Source: G963662605 sp963667005 (GTDB lineage: Bacteria; Bacteroidota; Ignavibacteria; Ignavibacteriales; Ignavibacteriaceae). Taken from it: DNA of 64,000 nt. Numbering within the stretch: the stretch's first letter is position 1; each line of letters begins with the position of its first letter. Positions 1-8,842 of this stretch are shown here, in pieces. The notes beneath the pieces are model-generated. The model was not told the origin of the DNA. It did not search any database and saw only the letters and a program-made list of their open reading frames with translations. The stretch covers positions 372,001 through 436,000 of the forward strand of contig OY762937.1 in NCBI GenBank assembly GCA_963667005.1, in the 5' to 3' direction. The translations under genes and the position numbers were made by a program.

Positions 1-556
1 CGACCTCGGATTCGGAATCGTTAACCGCACGCTGTCGAATTTTAAGCATATCAAGACTTTGTAGATATTTTGCAAACCTTCTTTTCACTTCTGCCCGGAT
101 GAAACTGATCTGCGTACTGAGGCTGGCTTGGGAGGCTTTCAACTCCGCATTCGCCTGCGAAACACGGCTGGGAGTTAAAAAGATATTGCCAATGTTAACT
201 GTTATGCCGATACCGAATTGTGGAAAGACGCTGCTTGTGGTGGAATTATCTACTGCCTGCTTGGGATTGTACTGGTAACTCATACTCAGCGTATTTAACC
301 ATGACCATTTTGCCTGGTATAACCCTTCCTGCATGACGTCCACTTTACCACGGAAGTATTCATTTTGCGGGTAGTATTCCTCTGCCAGCTTGGCCAGTTT
401 ATCCATATAAGTGATTGTCGCAGAATCGTTCATCGCAGCCACAGATGTAAACGTCTGGGCATAACTCAATCCTGGCAGCAAAAGTAAAAGCATACAAAGA
501 CCGCACAACGTAATTGTGTTATTAACGGATGCACGACCTGTCTTGTTATCTTTCAT
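1..556 (-). CDS. TolC-family outer-membrane efflux protein, partial
   Basis: The frame is open from an ATG at 554-556 to the left edge of the window, so only about 185 N-terminal residues are visible and the stop lies outside. A signal peptide is clear: a hydrophobic core rich in Leu followed by a cleavage-like SYAQ. The mature part begins with a helical stretch and then reads like TolC/OMF proteins (VFPQFGIGITVNIGN, followed by a long helix rich in Ala, Gln and Lys). OMF proteins form outer-membrane trimers that export polysaccharide or small molecules. The gene starts 34 bp after a gene for a polysaccharide-initiating enzyme, so a role in exopolysaccharide export is inferred. The exact substrate cannot be read. 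Confidence 0.7.
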   Translation of the reverse strand, partial: MKDNKTGRASVNNTITLCGLCMLLLLLPGLSYAQTFTSVAAMNDSATITYMDKLAKLAEEYYPQNEYFRGKVDVMQEGLYQAKWSWLNTLSMSYQYNPKQAVDNSTTSSVFPQFGIGITVNIGNIFLTPSRVSQANAELKASQASLSTQISFIRAEVKRRFAKYLQSLDMLKIRQRAVNDSESEV

Positions 557-590
557 TATATCAACACTAATTTCTTTAAAATGTTTTTTG

Positions 591-2393
591 TCACTCAGCT
601 CCGGTACGTTTCACCACAGCATTGAATGTTTCTTTAAGCATGTTTAGATAGCCCTTATATGTCTGAAACTGGGAATACTCGCCCAGATAATCGGCATATT
701 TAGCATCAAGATTTGTCAAGACTGCCTGCATACTGTCATGCAGGGCTCTTTCCTCGGCGGTTAAATTCGAGCGGCCGCGTGCTTGCCAGAATCCCGCGAT
801 ACCGAGTCTTCCATCAAAGCGTATCTGCGCTACTTCGCTCAAATCGAGTTCACCGTTTTCCGTTTGCAATCCGTCTTTTAGTAATGTTTCAGCTTCATAT
901 GTCGGCAAGGCCCAAATACCAACCAGACTCATATCGCCCTTCAGCACGTTCCAGAATAATGGGAGCTCATCGAATGACGTCTTACGTAAAATATTTCCGA
1001 TTTTCGTAATGCGCGGGTCATTCTCGATTTTAACAAACGGTCCGGTTTGATATTTATTTTTCAATTCCTTAACCCGTGCATCAGCATCAATATACATAGT
1101 GCGGAATACATAATACTTTACAGCTTTCTCTTTAAAGAAAACGTACCAGTGCTTTCCTCTTTTATCAATTTTCGGAGAGCGCAAACGTTTGGATATGTAA
1201 AAGACCGGACCGGGCGAATCCATTTTTACTAATACCGCAACAATTGCAAATGGAATTGAAAGGCAAAGCAACGCGAAAAACGCGACCAATCTATCCGTCG
1301 CACTTATCAAAAACAAATTCAATTTTGTTTTGAACGGCACAATCGTGTGAGACATCAAAACTTTCGGATCATCAACAAACACACCGAATTGATTAGAAAT
1401 ACTTAAATGATAATTCTTACTGACAATGGACTCTTTTATTTCAACACCTTTACCCACATAGGTATTATCAAGTATAACACTATTCGATAAAATCGCTTTT
1501 TCATCAATAAAGTTATCCTTACCGAGCACTAACGGACCATGAAGCTCAACGCCCGAACTTACTTCGGTATTCTCTCCGATAACAACCGGAGGAATTGCAC
1601 GATCAATGACTTTTTTATCAACGCTTGCAGTCGGGTGAATATAAATTCCCGGCTTAACTTCTTTCTGCGGTTTTTCAAAATTAAAGGCTTCACCTTTCAA
1701 CGCCTCCAAATTGATCCGCCAATAATCGTTAAGGGAGTAAATATCGTCCCATGCTGCATTGCTCCTATAGGCATAGAATGGAATATTTTGTTCAACAAGT
1801 TTTGGGAATAACTGTTTTCCGAAATCGTATTCTTCTTTCGCAGGAATTAACTGGAGAACCTCGGGCTCAAGAATGTAAATACCCATGTTGATAAAATGCG
1901 ACTTCGCATCTTCTTTCGCCGGTTTTTCCTGAAAACTTGTAACTGCCGAAGAATCGTTGAAACCTACGACTCCATAATGCGAAGGATCATCTAACGGCAT
2001 TACGGCTACAGTCGCTTTTGAACCCCGTTCTTTATGGAAACGCAACATGTTTGTAAGATCAATATTGGTCAATCCGTCGCCCATAAGAACAAAAAATGTC
2101 TCATCAAAAAAACTCTGTATGCGTTTAAGGCTGCCGGCCGTTCCCGCGAGTGTTTTTTCTATCGAATACGAAATATTACAGCCGAAATTTTTTCCGTCCT
2201 GAAAGTGATGATCAATTTCTTCGGGGAGGTGATTTAGATTGATTTTAACATCGGTTATGCCGTGTGAGGTACACAGCGAAATAAGATGTTCCAGTACGGG
2301 CTTATTTACTATTGGAAGCATTGATTTCGGAATGGTTAACGCAAGCGGCATAATGTGCGCGTCAAATCCGGCAGCTAAAATAATTGCTTTCAC
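591..2393 (-). CDS. Nucleotidyltransferase / polyprenyl sugar-phosphate transferase fusion
   Basis: 600 residues starting at a GTG codon. Residues 1 to about 230 form a sugar-1-phosphate nucleotidyltransferase fold (MKAIILAAG at the start, metal-binding LMGDG, and FQEKP). About 245-340 are left-handed beta-helix hexapeptide repeats. From about 365 to the end is a monotopic phosphoglycosyl transferase: a hydrophobic re-entrant helix, DSPGPVFY, the catalytic Asp-Glu in SFDELP, and WNVLKGDMSLVG. Such a protein could make an NDP-sugar and also load sugar-phosphate onto undecaprenyl phosphate at the inner membrane. Two features are odd. The usual G-T-R loop after the N-terminal glycines reads DAH, and the usual GPRP after SLVG reads GIWALP. 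The first domain may therefore bind without catalysing. It sits 8 bp after the anti-sigma-type kinase gene in one operon. Confidence 0.8.
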   Translation of the reverse strand: MKAIILAAGFDAHIMPLALTIPKSMLPIVNKPVLEHLISLCTSHGITDVKINLNHLPEEIDHHFQDGKNFGCNISYSIEKTLAGTAGSLKRIQSFFDETFFVLMGDGLTNIDLTNMLRFHKERGSKATVAVMPLDDPSHYGVVGFNDSSAVTSFQEKPAKEDAKSHFINMGIYILEPEVLQLIPAKEEYDFGKQLFPKLVEQNIPFYAYRSNAAWDDIYSLNDYWRINLEALKGEAFNFEKPQKEVKPGIYIHPTASVDKKVIDRAIPPVVIGENTEVSSGVELHGPLVLGKDNFIDEKAILSNSVILDNTYVGKGVEIKESIVSKNYHLSISNQFGVFVDDPKVLMSHTIVPFKTKLNLFLISATDRLVAFFALLCLSIPFAIVAVLVKMDSPGPVFYISKRLRSPKIDKRGKHWYVFFKEKAVKYYVFRTMYIDADARVKELKNKYQTGPFVKIENDPRITKIGNILRKTSFDELPLFWNVLKGDMSLVGIWALPTYEAETLLKDGLQTENGELDLSEVAQIRFDGRLGIAGFWQARGRSNLTAEERALHDSMQAVLTNLDAKYADYLGEYSQFQTYKGYLNMLKETFNAVVKRTGAE

Positions 2394-2401
2394 AAATCCT
2401 C

Positions 2402-2980
2402 TTATCTAATTCGTTTGGTAATATTAAAACAATCCTCGCCCTGTTGATTTCGTTTATACGAAGCCGAATGCGTCAGCTTAGTAATAAGATTTAGTCCGTA
2501 GTGCTCGGGTATCTCTTTCACATTACGTTTATTATCTATATTCTTTCTGTTATGAAATTCGACTGCATATTCACCCGTAACCCGGCAGATAACCTCGTGC
2601 TGCATATCCTGATAAACAATGAAGTCTTTACTTATCAACTCTTTTGCAAACGGAGGCGCCATTAGAGGATTGGTTTTCGTTGTAGAATCCAGAATATCCA
2701 TCATTTTGATTCGATACGGTATATTATGTGTAATGCAAGTAACACTTATGGCTTCATCAGAAAGCGAAAACTCAACATCAACAATTTCACTTTGGCTATG
2801 ATTCACCGCGTTGGAAAAGAGCTCGTACATAACGACACGCATATCCTGAATAACATTATTCAGCAATTCCTCACTGTAACATGAGATATGCGACTTGAAT
2901 AATAGTTCGCCGGTATCATTAATGAAATGGATGAATTTTAGTTGTCCGGGTAAGCGGACGCGAATAATGTCAGCTTGCAT
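2402..2980 (-). CDS. Anti-sigma factor / serine kinase-like ATPase (RsbW type)
   Basis: 192 residues with a GHKL-type ATP-binding fold. The N-box is visible as ELFSNAVNHS at about residues 50-60, followed by a beta-rich segment. The C-terminal part reads YGLNLITKLTHSASY, resembling the GLxLI box of RsbW/SpoIIAB kinases. In partner switching such kinases bind a target and phosphorylate a STAS antagonist. The STAS gene lies just upstream in the same operon (58 bp gap) and a polysaccharide enzyme just downstream (8 bp), which suggests control of polysaccharide output rather than only of a sigma factor. The G1 box is poorly conserved, so kinase activity is uncertain. Confidence 0.7.
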   Translation of the reverse strand: MQADIIRVRLPGQLKFIHFINDTGELLFKSHISCYSEELLNNVIQDMRVVMYELFSNAVNHSQSEIVDVEFSLSDEAISVTCITHNIPYRIKMMDILDSTTKTNPLMAPPFAKELISKDFIVYQDMQHEVICRVTGEYAVEFHNRKNIDNKRNVKEIPEHYGLNLITKLTHSASYKRNQQGEDCFNITKRIR

Positions 2981-3038
2981 AGAAAGCTTTCTGTTTATGT
3001 ATCATTGAACGGCGGGAACACACTCCCGTCAACGACAA

Positions 3039-3380
3039 TCAGAAACTGCCTATAGCATCTGCTTTATTGTCGAAAATTTCGAAGACTTTATAGAGTCTGG
3101 TCAATTCAAACATAGCACGCACGGGAGGCTGTAATCCAAGAATTTTGATATCGCCTTTAAGTGATGTGATTTTCTTAAGACCGGATACTATTGCACCGAG
3201 AAAGGAACTATCAACAAACTCAACTTTTGAAAAATCGACGATGATTTTTTTTGTATTGCCGTTTTCGATAACATTGAGAAAATCAGCCTTGAATTCTTTT
3301 GCTGTTTCAACAGTTGCTCGTTTTTCCGATAATTCAAGTATCAGAATCCCTTGCTCTTCGGAAGTCGTATATTGTGCCAT
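3039..3380 (-). CDS. STAS-domain anti-sigma factor antagonist
   Basis: 113 residues covering a single STAS domain of the SpoIIAA/RsbV family. The phosphorylation loop is visible as VDSSFLGAI at about residues 55-63, after the strand IIVDFSKVEF. The length is normal for the family. It is the first gene of a minus-strand set (STAS, RsbW-like kinase, nucleotidyltransferase/transferase fusion, TolC-like protein). In its dephosphorylated form such a protein sequesters the cognate kinase. The immediate partner is almost certainly the next gene. Confidence 0.88.
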   Translation of the reverse strand: MAQYTTSEEQGILILELSEKRATVETAKEFKADFLNVIENGNTKKIIVDFSKVEFVDSSFLGAIVSGLKKITSLKGDIKILGLQPPVRAMFELTRLYKVFEIFDNKADAIGSF

Positions 3381-3461
3381 TTATGAGCTCCTTCTTTTCA
3401 TGGGTAAGTATCAGTTTTAAATGTGTAAATTGAAACTTTTTTTCCGTAAAGTCAACAAATA

Positions 3462-4259
3462 TTAGGTTTTTTTCAGGTTTTCGGGCAATTTCTTTGTCTT
3501 TCGTATCAAGAGAACAACAAAAAACTGCAATACGAGATAGACCGCCCTAAGCATTTCGGCCTGCACTCCTTTTACCGTAATAAAGCCGTCCCAATATTCG
3601 TAATTCTTCCCCAAGAACAGTTTAACGAGCATCTCGCTCTGAGTACCAAATATCAATATAGCCGACCATATTAAAAAGAACAAAAACAACGAGAATTCCA
3701 ACCAGTTGGCGGATTTATAAATCAACATAGCAGCCATAATAATGATGAGAACTGCTGCCGCAATACTAAAAACCGGCACAGGCATTACGAAAGGAATGAA
3801 AGCGGGTGCCGAGATTATAAGCAGAAATAATAGAACATATACGAACGAGGCTTTAAATTGAGTCGTTTTTCTTAATACATAATACAACATAATGAACTGA
3901 GGCAAATTCCAGATAAAATACAATGGGAAATCTATAACCGAAGAAACGCCGAGTTCAAAAAAGTTATCGTTCTTTTGGAATGAAGCAATTCCGGGTACCA
4001 GCAACGCGAACGGGATACCCGCAGTGATGAGAAGCAAAACAAATAGTCCGATGTGCCGCCGCCATAAATAATGGGCAGAACGGAAGGCTGTATCTATGGC
4101 ATCAGGGATAAATACTAATCCCGGGATGACCAGACAAATGTGGAAACGGAAACCAAGAATTATAATAAATGGAGATAGGCCGGCGAATTGCAGACCAACT
4201 GCTGCGCCGGCAGAGATAATCGCCGATAAGAATAACTTTACTAAAATTTTTCCGTTCAT
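3462..4259 (-). CDS. Multi-pass inner-membrane protein of unknown function
   Basis: 265 residues, strongly hydrophobic, with roughly seven to eight predicted membrane helices and few charged residues between them. I do not recognise the family. Its ATG overlaps the stop of the upstream DUF2231 gene by 4 bp (ATGA), so the two are translationally coupled and probably act together. The C-terminus is basic (TKKLPENLKKT), as expected for a cytoplasmic tail. A second membrane protein in the same unit suggests a small two-subunit membrane complex, but nothing shows its substrate. Confidence 0.6.
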   Translation of the reverse strand: MNGKILVKLFLSAIISAGAAVGLQFAGLSPFIIILGFRFHICLVIPGLVFIPDAIDTAFRSAHYLWRRHIGLFVLLLITAGIPFALLVPGIASFQKNDNFFELGVSSVIDFPLYFIWNLPQFIMLYYVLRKTTQFKASFVYVLLFLLIISAPAFIPFVMPVPVFSIAAAVLIIIMAAMLIYKSANWLEFSLFLFFLIWSAILIFGTQSEMLVKLFLGKNYEYWDGFITVKGVQAEMLRAVYLVLQFFVVLLIRKTKKLPENLKKT

Positions 4260-4750
4260 TTTACTCCGGATGACCCGTTTTGCATCATTTCGGTACCGAC
4301 GCCTTTCTTAAAAACCAGGTTACCGCCCTCTTTTGCTGTTAAAAAAATCAAAACGCAACCGGCAATTGCAACAATCACAGATATATACTTCACATAATTC
4401 AAAATGATTGGGGCAATTTGGCCCTTCTTTTTTTTGATGGCGATATACCCCCTGACCACAGTCCAGAATATATAAAACCAAATGGTGATATTAGCCAAAG
4501 TTTCATGTACGGCTATTACTGATTCGTCATTAATTCTGCCTGCAAGTTGTGCTGAATAATTTCCAGTTATTGCAGCCAATAAAATTCCCACAAGGCCGGC
4601 CGCCAAAAATCCAAGAGCCGCTTGTGCGCACAACTCACGTTTTGAAAAAAGAGCAGCTAATTCGAATACCGCATAGATGATCAATAGTACAATCGGAAAG
4701 TGGACAACTGCGGGGTGCCAGGGTACGGTATATGTTGTTGACATCTGCAT
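4256..4750 (-). CDS. DUF2231-type membrane protein
   Basis: 164 residues, four membrane helices. The opening WHPAVVHFPIVLL is the hallmark of DUF2231 proteins, and a second histidine lies in VHETLANIT. The paired His residues in membrane helices resemble b-type haem ligands, so a role in membrane redox chemistry is possible but unproven. The gene ends with a 4-bp overlap into the next membrane protein gene and starts 6 bp after truA. Confidence 0.75.
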   Translation of the reverse strand: MQMSTTYTVPWHPAVVHFPIVLLIIYAVFELAALFSKRELCAQAALGFLAAGLVGILLAAITGNYSAQLAGRINDESVIAVHETLANITIWFYIFWTVVRGYIAIKKKKGQIAPIILNYVKYISVIVAIAGCVLIFLTAKEGGNLVFKKGVGTEMMQNGSSGVK

Positions 4751-4756
4751 AAGTCC

Positions 4757-5485
4757 TCAGTACTTTATTTCCGTTAGATACAGCCCTTGCGCGGGAACGG
4801 CATAACCCGCCCTGACTCTGTCTTTGCTTTGAAATACTTCGTCTATCCATGACGAGGAATAATTATTTTTTTCCGCGATCAGGATAGTTCCTACTATTGC
4901 TCTTACCATCCCATGTAAAAACCTGTTAGCCTCAATATGAAAAACCAGCATTTCGTCCGCCTGTTTCCAACCGATATCAGCAACCGTACACCGGCAATGC
5001 TCCGTCTGCGGAAGTTCTTTAGCGAACGCCTCAAAATCATGCTCGCCAAGAAATTTTTTCGAAAGTGTTTCCAACAGATCAATGTTGACATCATGTGGGT
5101 ATAGATACGTATGCTTGTAATAAAACGGCGATTTCATTCTGGTAATCAAATACCTGTATGAGCGTGACTTTGCATCGAATCGCGAATGAAATTCAGGGCG
5201 CACCTTTTCAACGGCCTTAATTGCAATATCCTTTGGAAGTATGCCGTTCAACGAATGCGAAAATCTATATGGATCAATATCAGCTTCAGTTCTAAAATTC
5301 GCAACTTGTCCCATTGCATGCACGCCGGAATCGGTTCTTCCTGCTCCGATCAAGTTTACTTTTTCCTTTATCAGCACTTCAATCGCGCGAACAATTTCAT
5401 CCTGCACGGTTCTGGCGTTTTGCTGCATTTGCCAGCCGTGGTAATCCGTACCATCGTATTGGATTGTTAATTTATAATTGTTCAT
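4757..5485 (-). CDS. truA: tRNA pseudouridine(38-40) synthase TruA
   Basis: 242 residues. TruA isomerises uridines 38-40 in the anticodon arm of tRNAs. The N-terminal YDGTDYHGWQ and the catalytic motif GAGRTDSGVHA, holding the nucleophilic Asp, are intact. FRTEADIDPYRF, RSYRYLI and the C-terminal VRAIVGTIL are also as expected for the family. Length is normal. It is followed closely by the DUF2231 gene on the same strand and preceded by a stand-alone M41-like protein gene 15 bp away. Confidence 0.96.
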   Translation of the reverse strand: MNNYKLTIQYDGTDYHGWQMQQNARTVQDEIVRAIEVLIKEKVNLIGAGRTDSGVHAMGQVANFRTEADIDPYRFSHSLNGILPKDIAIKAVEKVRPEFHSRFDAKSRSYRYLITRMKSPFYYKHTYLYPHDVNIDLLETLSKKFLGEHDFEAFAKELPQTEHCRCTVADIGWKQADEMLVFHIEANRFLHGMVRAIVGTILIAEKNNYSSSWIDEVFQSKDRVRAGYAVPAQGLYLTEIKY

Positions 5486-5500
5486 GCGGAGTATATTATT

Positions 5501-6031
5501 TCAAATTTCTTTTTGTTTAAAATTTTCGAATACTGCTGAAATTTCATACGAGTTCAGTTGAAGCGGTGTCCGGCTGATAAGGCTGTAAACAAGCATTCTC
5601 ACAACTTGCCAATTTTTGGCCAACCTCAATTCGTCATATGCAAAATTTATTTCATCCTGAAGATTCAAGTTGTACTTTTCGGCAATATGCCCGGCCTTTA
5701 AAAAATCTGTTCCGTTCAACTCAAGTACAATGTTTGTCTCATTTTGCGCCCGATGAGTCAAAATGTATTCGGCTATCATTCCTGAAATGAGTATCCGGAA
5801 TACTTTTTTAGCAATGCCTCGTTCTTTCTCAGCATCAACTGGTATAAATTGCTCAACCGGCCTATCATAAAGTACTGCTATTGCAATATCTTCATCGTCG
5901 TGATAATTAATAATAGCTGAGCCGTCACCCACATCATCTATCACTATCTTTTCACAAGAATAACCGAGGTTGTACGCGGAAACCGCATGTCCGGCCTCAT
6001 GAAAACACGCAAGGATGAGCAAGTCAGTCAT
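5501..6031 (-). CDS. Stand-alone M41 (FtsH-type) peptidase-like protein
   Basis: 176 residues with HEAGHA at residues 11-16, the zinc-binding signature of the M41 peptidase domain of FtsH. A later segment, NGTDFLKAGHIAEKY, resembles the region of FtsH that supplies the third metal ligand. There is no AAA+ ATPase domain and no membrane helix, so this is only the peptidase half. Without an unfoldase it could act on loose peptides, work with a separate ATPase, or be a non-proteolytic relative. It lies 9 bp after dut in a minus-strand run. Confidence 0.6.
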   Translation of the reverse strand: MTDLLILACFHEAGHAVSAYNLGYSCEKIVIDDVGDGSAIINYHDDEDIAIAVLYDRPVEQFIPVDAEKERGIAKKVFRILISGMIAEYILTHRAQNETNIVLELNGTDFLKAGHIAEKYNLNLQDEINFAYDELRLAKNWQVVRMLVYSLISRTPLQLNSYEISAVFENFKQKEI

Positions 6032-6040
6032 ATTGCTATA

Positions 6041-6499
6041 TCAGGTTCGGCCTGTATGCCCGAAACCGCCCTCATTGCGGATCGTAGAATTTAGAACATC
6101 CACCTCAACGAGAGATGCATGATAGACTTTTGATAACACAAGCTGTGCGATTCTTTCGCCTCTTGTAATAACGAAAGGTTCTTTTCCATGATTGATTAAA
6201 ATAATTTTCACTTCGCCGCGGTAATCCGAATCAATTGTCCCGGGAGCGTTGAGAATAGTAACACCGTGTTTTGCTGCCAATCCGCTTCTGGGACGTACCT
6301 GGATTTCGTATCCGGCAGGAATTTCAACCGATATATTTGTCGGAATAAGAGCATATGCACCCGGGTTCAAGATATATTCACTTTCAATTGCAGCGCGAAT
6401 ATCCATTCCCGCTGCTTCCGGTGTAGCATAGGCAGGCAGTTCAACATCGTTAAATAAATTCGAGAGGCGTTTAATTTTTAATTCCAATTTCTCAATCAT
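6041..6499 (-). CDS. dut: Deoxyuridine 5'-triphosphate nucleotidohydrolase (dUTPase)
   Basis: 152 residues, trimeric dUTPase family, which hydrolyses dUTP to dUMP and pyrophosphate. The family motifs run in order: AGMDIRAA, RPRSGLAAKHG, NAPGTIDSDYRGE, RGERIAQLVL and the C-terminal glycine-rich GGFGHTG that closes over the nucleotide. Length is standard. Its ATG overlaps the stop of the upstream flippase gene by 4 bp. Confidence 0.96.
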   Translation of the reverse strand: MIEKLELKIKRLSNLFNDVELPAYATPEAAGMDIRAAIESEYILNPGAYALIPTNISVEIPAGYEIQVRPRSGLAAKHGVTILNAPGTIDSDYRGEVKIILINHGKEPFVITRGERIAQLVLSKVYHASLVEVDVLNSTIRNEGGFGHTGRT

Positions 6500-7968
6500 G
6501 TCTGAACCCTTCGACGTAATACAACTCGCTGAAACATCTGCAAAAATGTTTTATACTGCATAACCCGGAACAGGAAGAGTAAGACAATAAAAAATATGAA
6601 AAGCGCTAAACGTAAAACAAAACGGGTGTTCCAGAATTGCGTGTTCGCATAATAAAGTCCGGCGGTTATTCCGACGGCAAGAAGTAATCCGAGCAATTTT
6701 TTTCCTTCATACTTTATCGGGTATATCTTGTTCGATACAAAATAAAATCCGATTGCCATCAGTGCATAGCTGATGAGTGTGGCAAATGCCGCTCCGGTAA
6801 TATTCAATTTCGGGATTAATATAAAATTTGCAAGAACATTGGAAGCAGCGCCAATGCTCATAATGATTGGGAATACTCCACTTTTCTCTTTGATAAACAA
6901 TCCGGCTGCAAAATTCACATAAAACCCATTGAGAAGGTATGCCAGTAAAACAATAGGCACAATGTTCAGTCCGCCCCAGTAAGCTTTTCCGATTATCGAA
7001 AAGCCCCAGAACCTGTGCATCGCAATATCATTGATGAACAATGATAAAAATACCAATATAACGCAGCCTATTGCTGTAAAGTACGTGAACACTGATGAAA
7101 ATATCCCCTTCGCATTTTCATCTTTCGAATTCTCAAGAAAGAACGGCTGCCAGGCGTATTGAAACATGGAAACGTAAAGCATCATAAAAATACCAAGCCG
7201 ATAATTTGCCTGATAAATACCGAGCGTATTCAGGTTAGTCAATTTCTCAACAATAGGACGATCAATAACCTGCATGAACATTGACGCAATTCCGGCGGGC
7301 AGATACGGCAGGCCGAAAGTTAAAAGTCTTTTCAGTACAGCCTTATCAATTTTAAACTTAAACAGCTTAACAACTTCTGGCATGAGCATCACCAAAGAGA
7401 ACACTGATGCAACCAGATTACTGATGAATACCGACTCAATCCCCATTTTCATCACGGCGATTAAAATCACATTTAAAGTAATATTGATGAGAATGTTGCC
7501 GAGTCGTATACCGGAAAAACGGAGTGGCCTTTTATCAAGCCGCAGTGTAATAAACGGCAGCTGCGCAATTGCATCAAGAAATAATATCACTCCCGTATAA
7601 TAAAATAAGTACGTGTACTCTGGTGGAATACCAAGCAGCTGCGAAAGAATGGATTTTCCGGTGACAATGAGCAAGCTCAAGATGAGATCCGCCACAAATA
7701 AGGGCGTGAACGCGGACGAAAATATGGTGGAGTGCTTTTCTTTGCCTTCAGTACCAGCAAATTTTAAATATGCCGAATCCATGCCGAAGAGAAAAACAAT
7801 ATTCAGCAGCGCAAAAAGAGCGTAGATATTGGTTACAATCCCATAGTGTGCGGGGACAAAAAAGTGTGTGTAAATCGGCATGAGAAGAAAATTAATAAAC
7901 CGCCCGATTATGGTGCTGATACCATATATCAAGGTGTCTTTTGTCAGTTGTTTTAATTTATCTCTCAT
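6496..7968 (-). CDS. Wzx-like polysaccharide flippase (MOP superfamily)
   Basis: 490 residues with about 14 predicted membrane helices. The start KDTLIYGISTIIGRFINFLL is typical of polysaccharide biosynthesis/MVF-type flippases, which move undecaprenyl-linked oligosaccharides across the inner membrane. The C-terminal tail is basic. Nearby genes for GT2 enzymes and a WbaP-type initiating transferase (10213-14423) fit a role in surface polysaccharide assembly. The substrate cannot be told from sequence. The 3' end overlaps dut by 4 bp. Confidence 0.85.
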   Translation of the reverse strand: MRDKLKQLTKDTLIYGISTIIGRFINFLLMPIYTHFFVPAHYGIVTNIYALFALLNIVFLFGMDSAYLKFAGTEGKEKHSTIFSSAFTPLFVADLILSLLIVTGKSILSQLLGIPPEYTYLFYYTGVILFLDAIAQLPFITLRLDKRPLRFSGIRLGNILINITLNVILIAVMKMGIESVFISNLVASVFSLVMLMPEVVKLFKFKIDKAVLKRLLTFGLPYLPAGIASMFMQVIDRPIVEKLTNLNTLGIYQANYRLGIFMMLYVSMFQYAWQPFFLENSKDENAKGIFSSVFTYFTAIGCVILVFLSLFINDIAMHRFWGFSIIGKAYWGGLNIVPIVLLAYLLNGFYVNFAAGLFIKEKSGVFPIIMSIGAASNVLANFILIPKLNITGAAFATLISYALMAIGFYFVSNKIYPIKYEGKKLLGLLLAVGITAGLYYANTQFWNTRFVLRLALFIFFIVLLFLFRVMQYKTFLQMFQRVVLRRRVQT

Positions 7969-7993
7969 AGCAGCAGGGTACTCGGACCTTTCC

Positions 7994-8842
7994 TTAAATC
8001 ATCTGAAGTTCTAAAGAAATATCAAGTGCTTTAATACTATGCGTTATAGCACCGACAGAAATAAAATCCACACCGGTAAGAGCAATGTCACGAATAGTAT
8101 CAAGATTGACACCGCCGGAAGCTTCTGTCTTAAAAGTATCGCCGATTATTTCTACTGCAGCTCTCATGTTCTCCAACGAGTAATTATCAAGCATGACGAT
8201 ATCAACAGGTAGAGACATGATTTCGCGCACTTCTTCAAGCGTTGAGGTTTCAACCTCAATTTTAAAACCCGGATAATGTGCATCACGGTAGCGCGCACAG
8301 CGCATGACTGCTTCAGTTATAGAACCGGCCACCTGTATGTGGTTGTCTTTAATCAAAAACATATCATATAAGCCGATACGGTGATTTTCACCGCCGCCGA
8401 ACTTCACCGCCATTTTATCAAGCAAGCGCAAACCGGGAACGGTTTTCCTTGTATCGAGGATTTTTGCTTTTGTGCCTTGCAGTTTTGCAACATACTTATG
8501 TGTTGCAGATGCAATTCCGCTCATTCTTTGTGAAAAGTTAAGCGCTGTTCTTTCGGCCGTTAACAAAGAAGCTGCCGGTCCGGATACCTTAGCGGCAATG
8601 TCGCCATATTTTACAGAGGTACCATCGGGTAAAAGCTTTTCAAAAACAATTGAATCGTCAACAAGTGCAAACACCCGCGCAGCCACATCCAGTCCAGCCA
8701 CAACGCCTGTGGCTTTGATTATAAACTCACCGGTTGCTTTTTCATTATTGGAAAATATCGCAGCCGTTGTTACATCTTCTTTGCCCGTATCTTCTTTAAG
8801 AGCTGTTAGTATGGTTTGGTCAATAATACTCTGGTTATTCAT
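7994..8842 (-). CDS. nadC: Nicotinate-nucleotide pyrophosphorylase (carboxylating)
   Basis: Quinolinate phosphoribosyltransferase, which makes nicotinate mononucleotide from quinolinate and PRPP in NAD synthesis. I chose the ATG at 8840-8842 (MNNQSIIDQ), giving 282 residues, the usual family length. The same frame is open further upstream to 8926, but those residues do not look like NadC and overlap the thioesterase gene heavily. Visible motifs are LKEDTGKEDVTT, ERTALNFSQRMSGIAS, the PRPP-site TRKTVPGLR, GGGENHRIGLYD, and EASGGVNL. It overlaps the thioesterase gene by 8 bp. Confidence 0.95.
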   Translation of the reverse strand: MNNQSIIDQTILTALKEDTGKEDVTTAAIFSNNEKATGEFIIKATGVVAGLDVAARVFALVDDSIVFEKLLPDGTSVKYGDIAAKVSGPAASLLTAERTALNFSQRMSGIASATHKYVAKLQGTKAKILDTRKTVPGLRLLDKMAVKFGGGENHRIGLYDMFLIKDNHIQVAGSITEAVMRCARYRDAHYPGFKIEVETSTLEEVREIMSLPVDIVMLDNYSLENMRAAVEIIGDTFKTEASGGVNLDTIRDIALTGVDFISVGAITHSIKALDISLELQMI

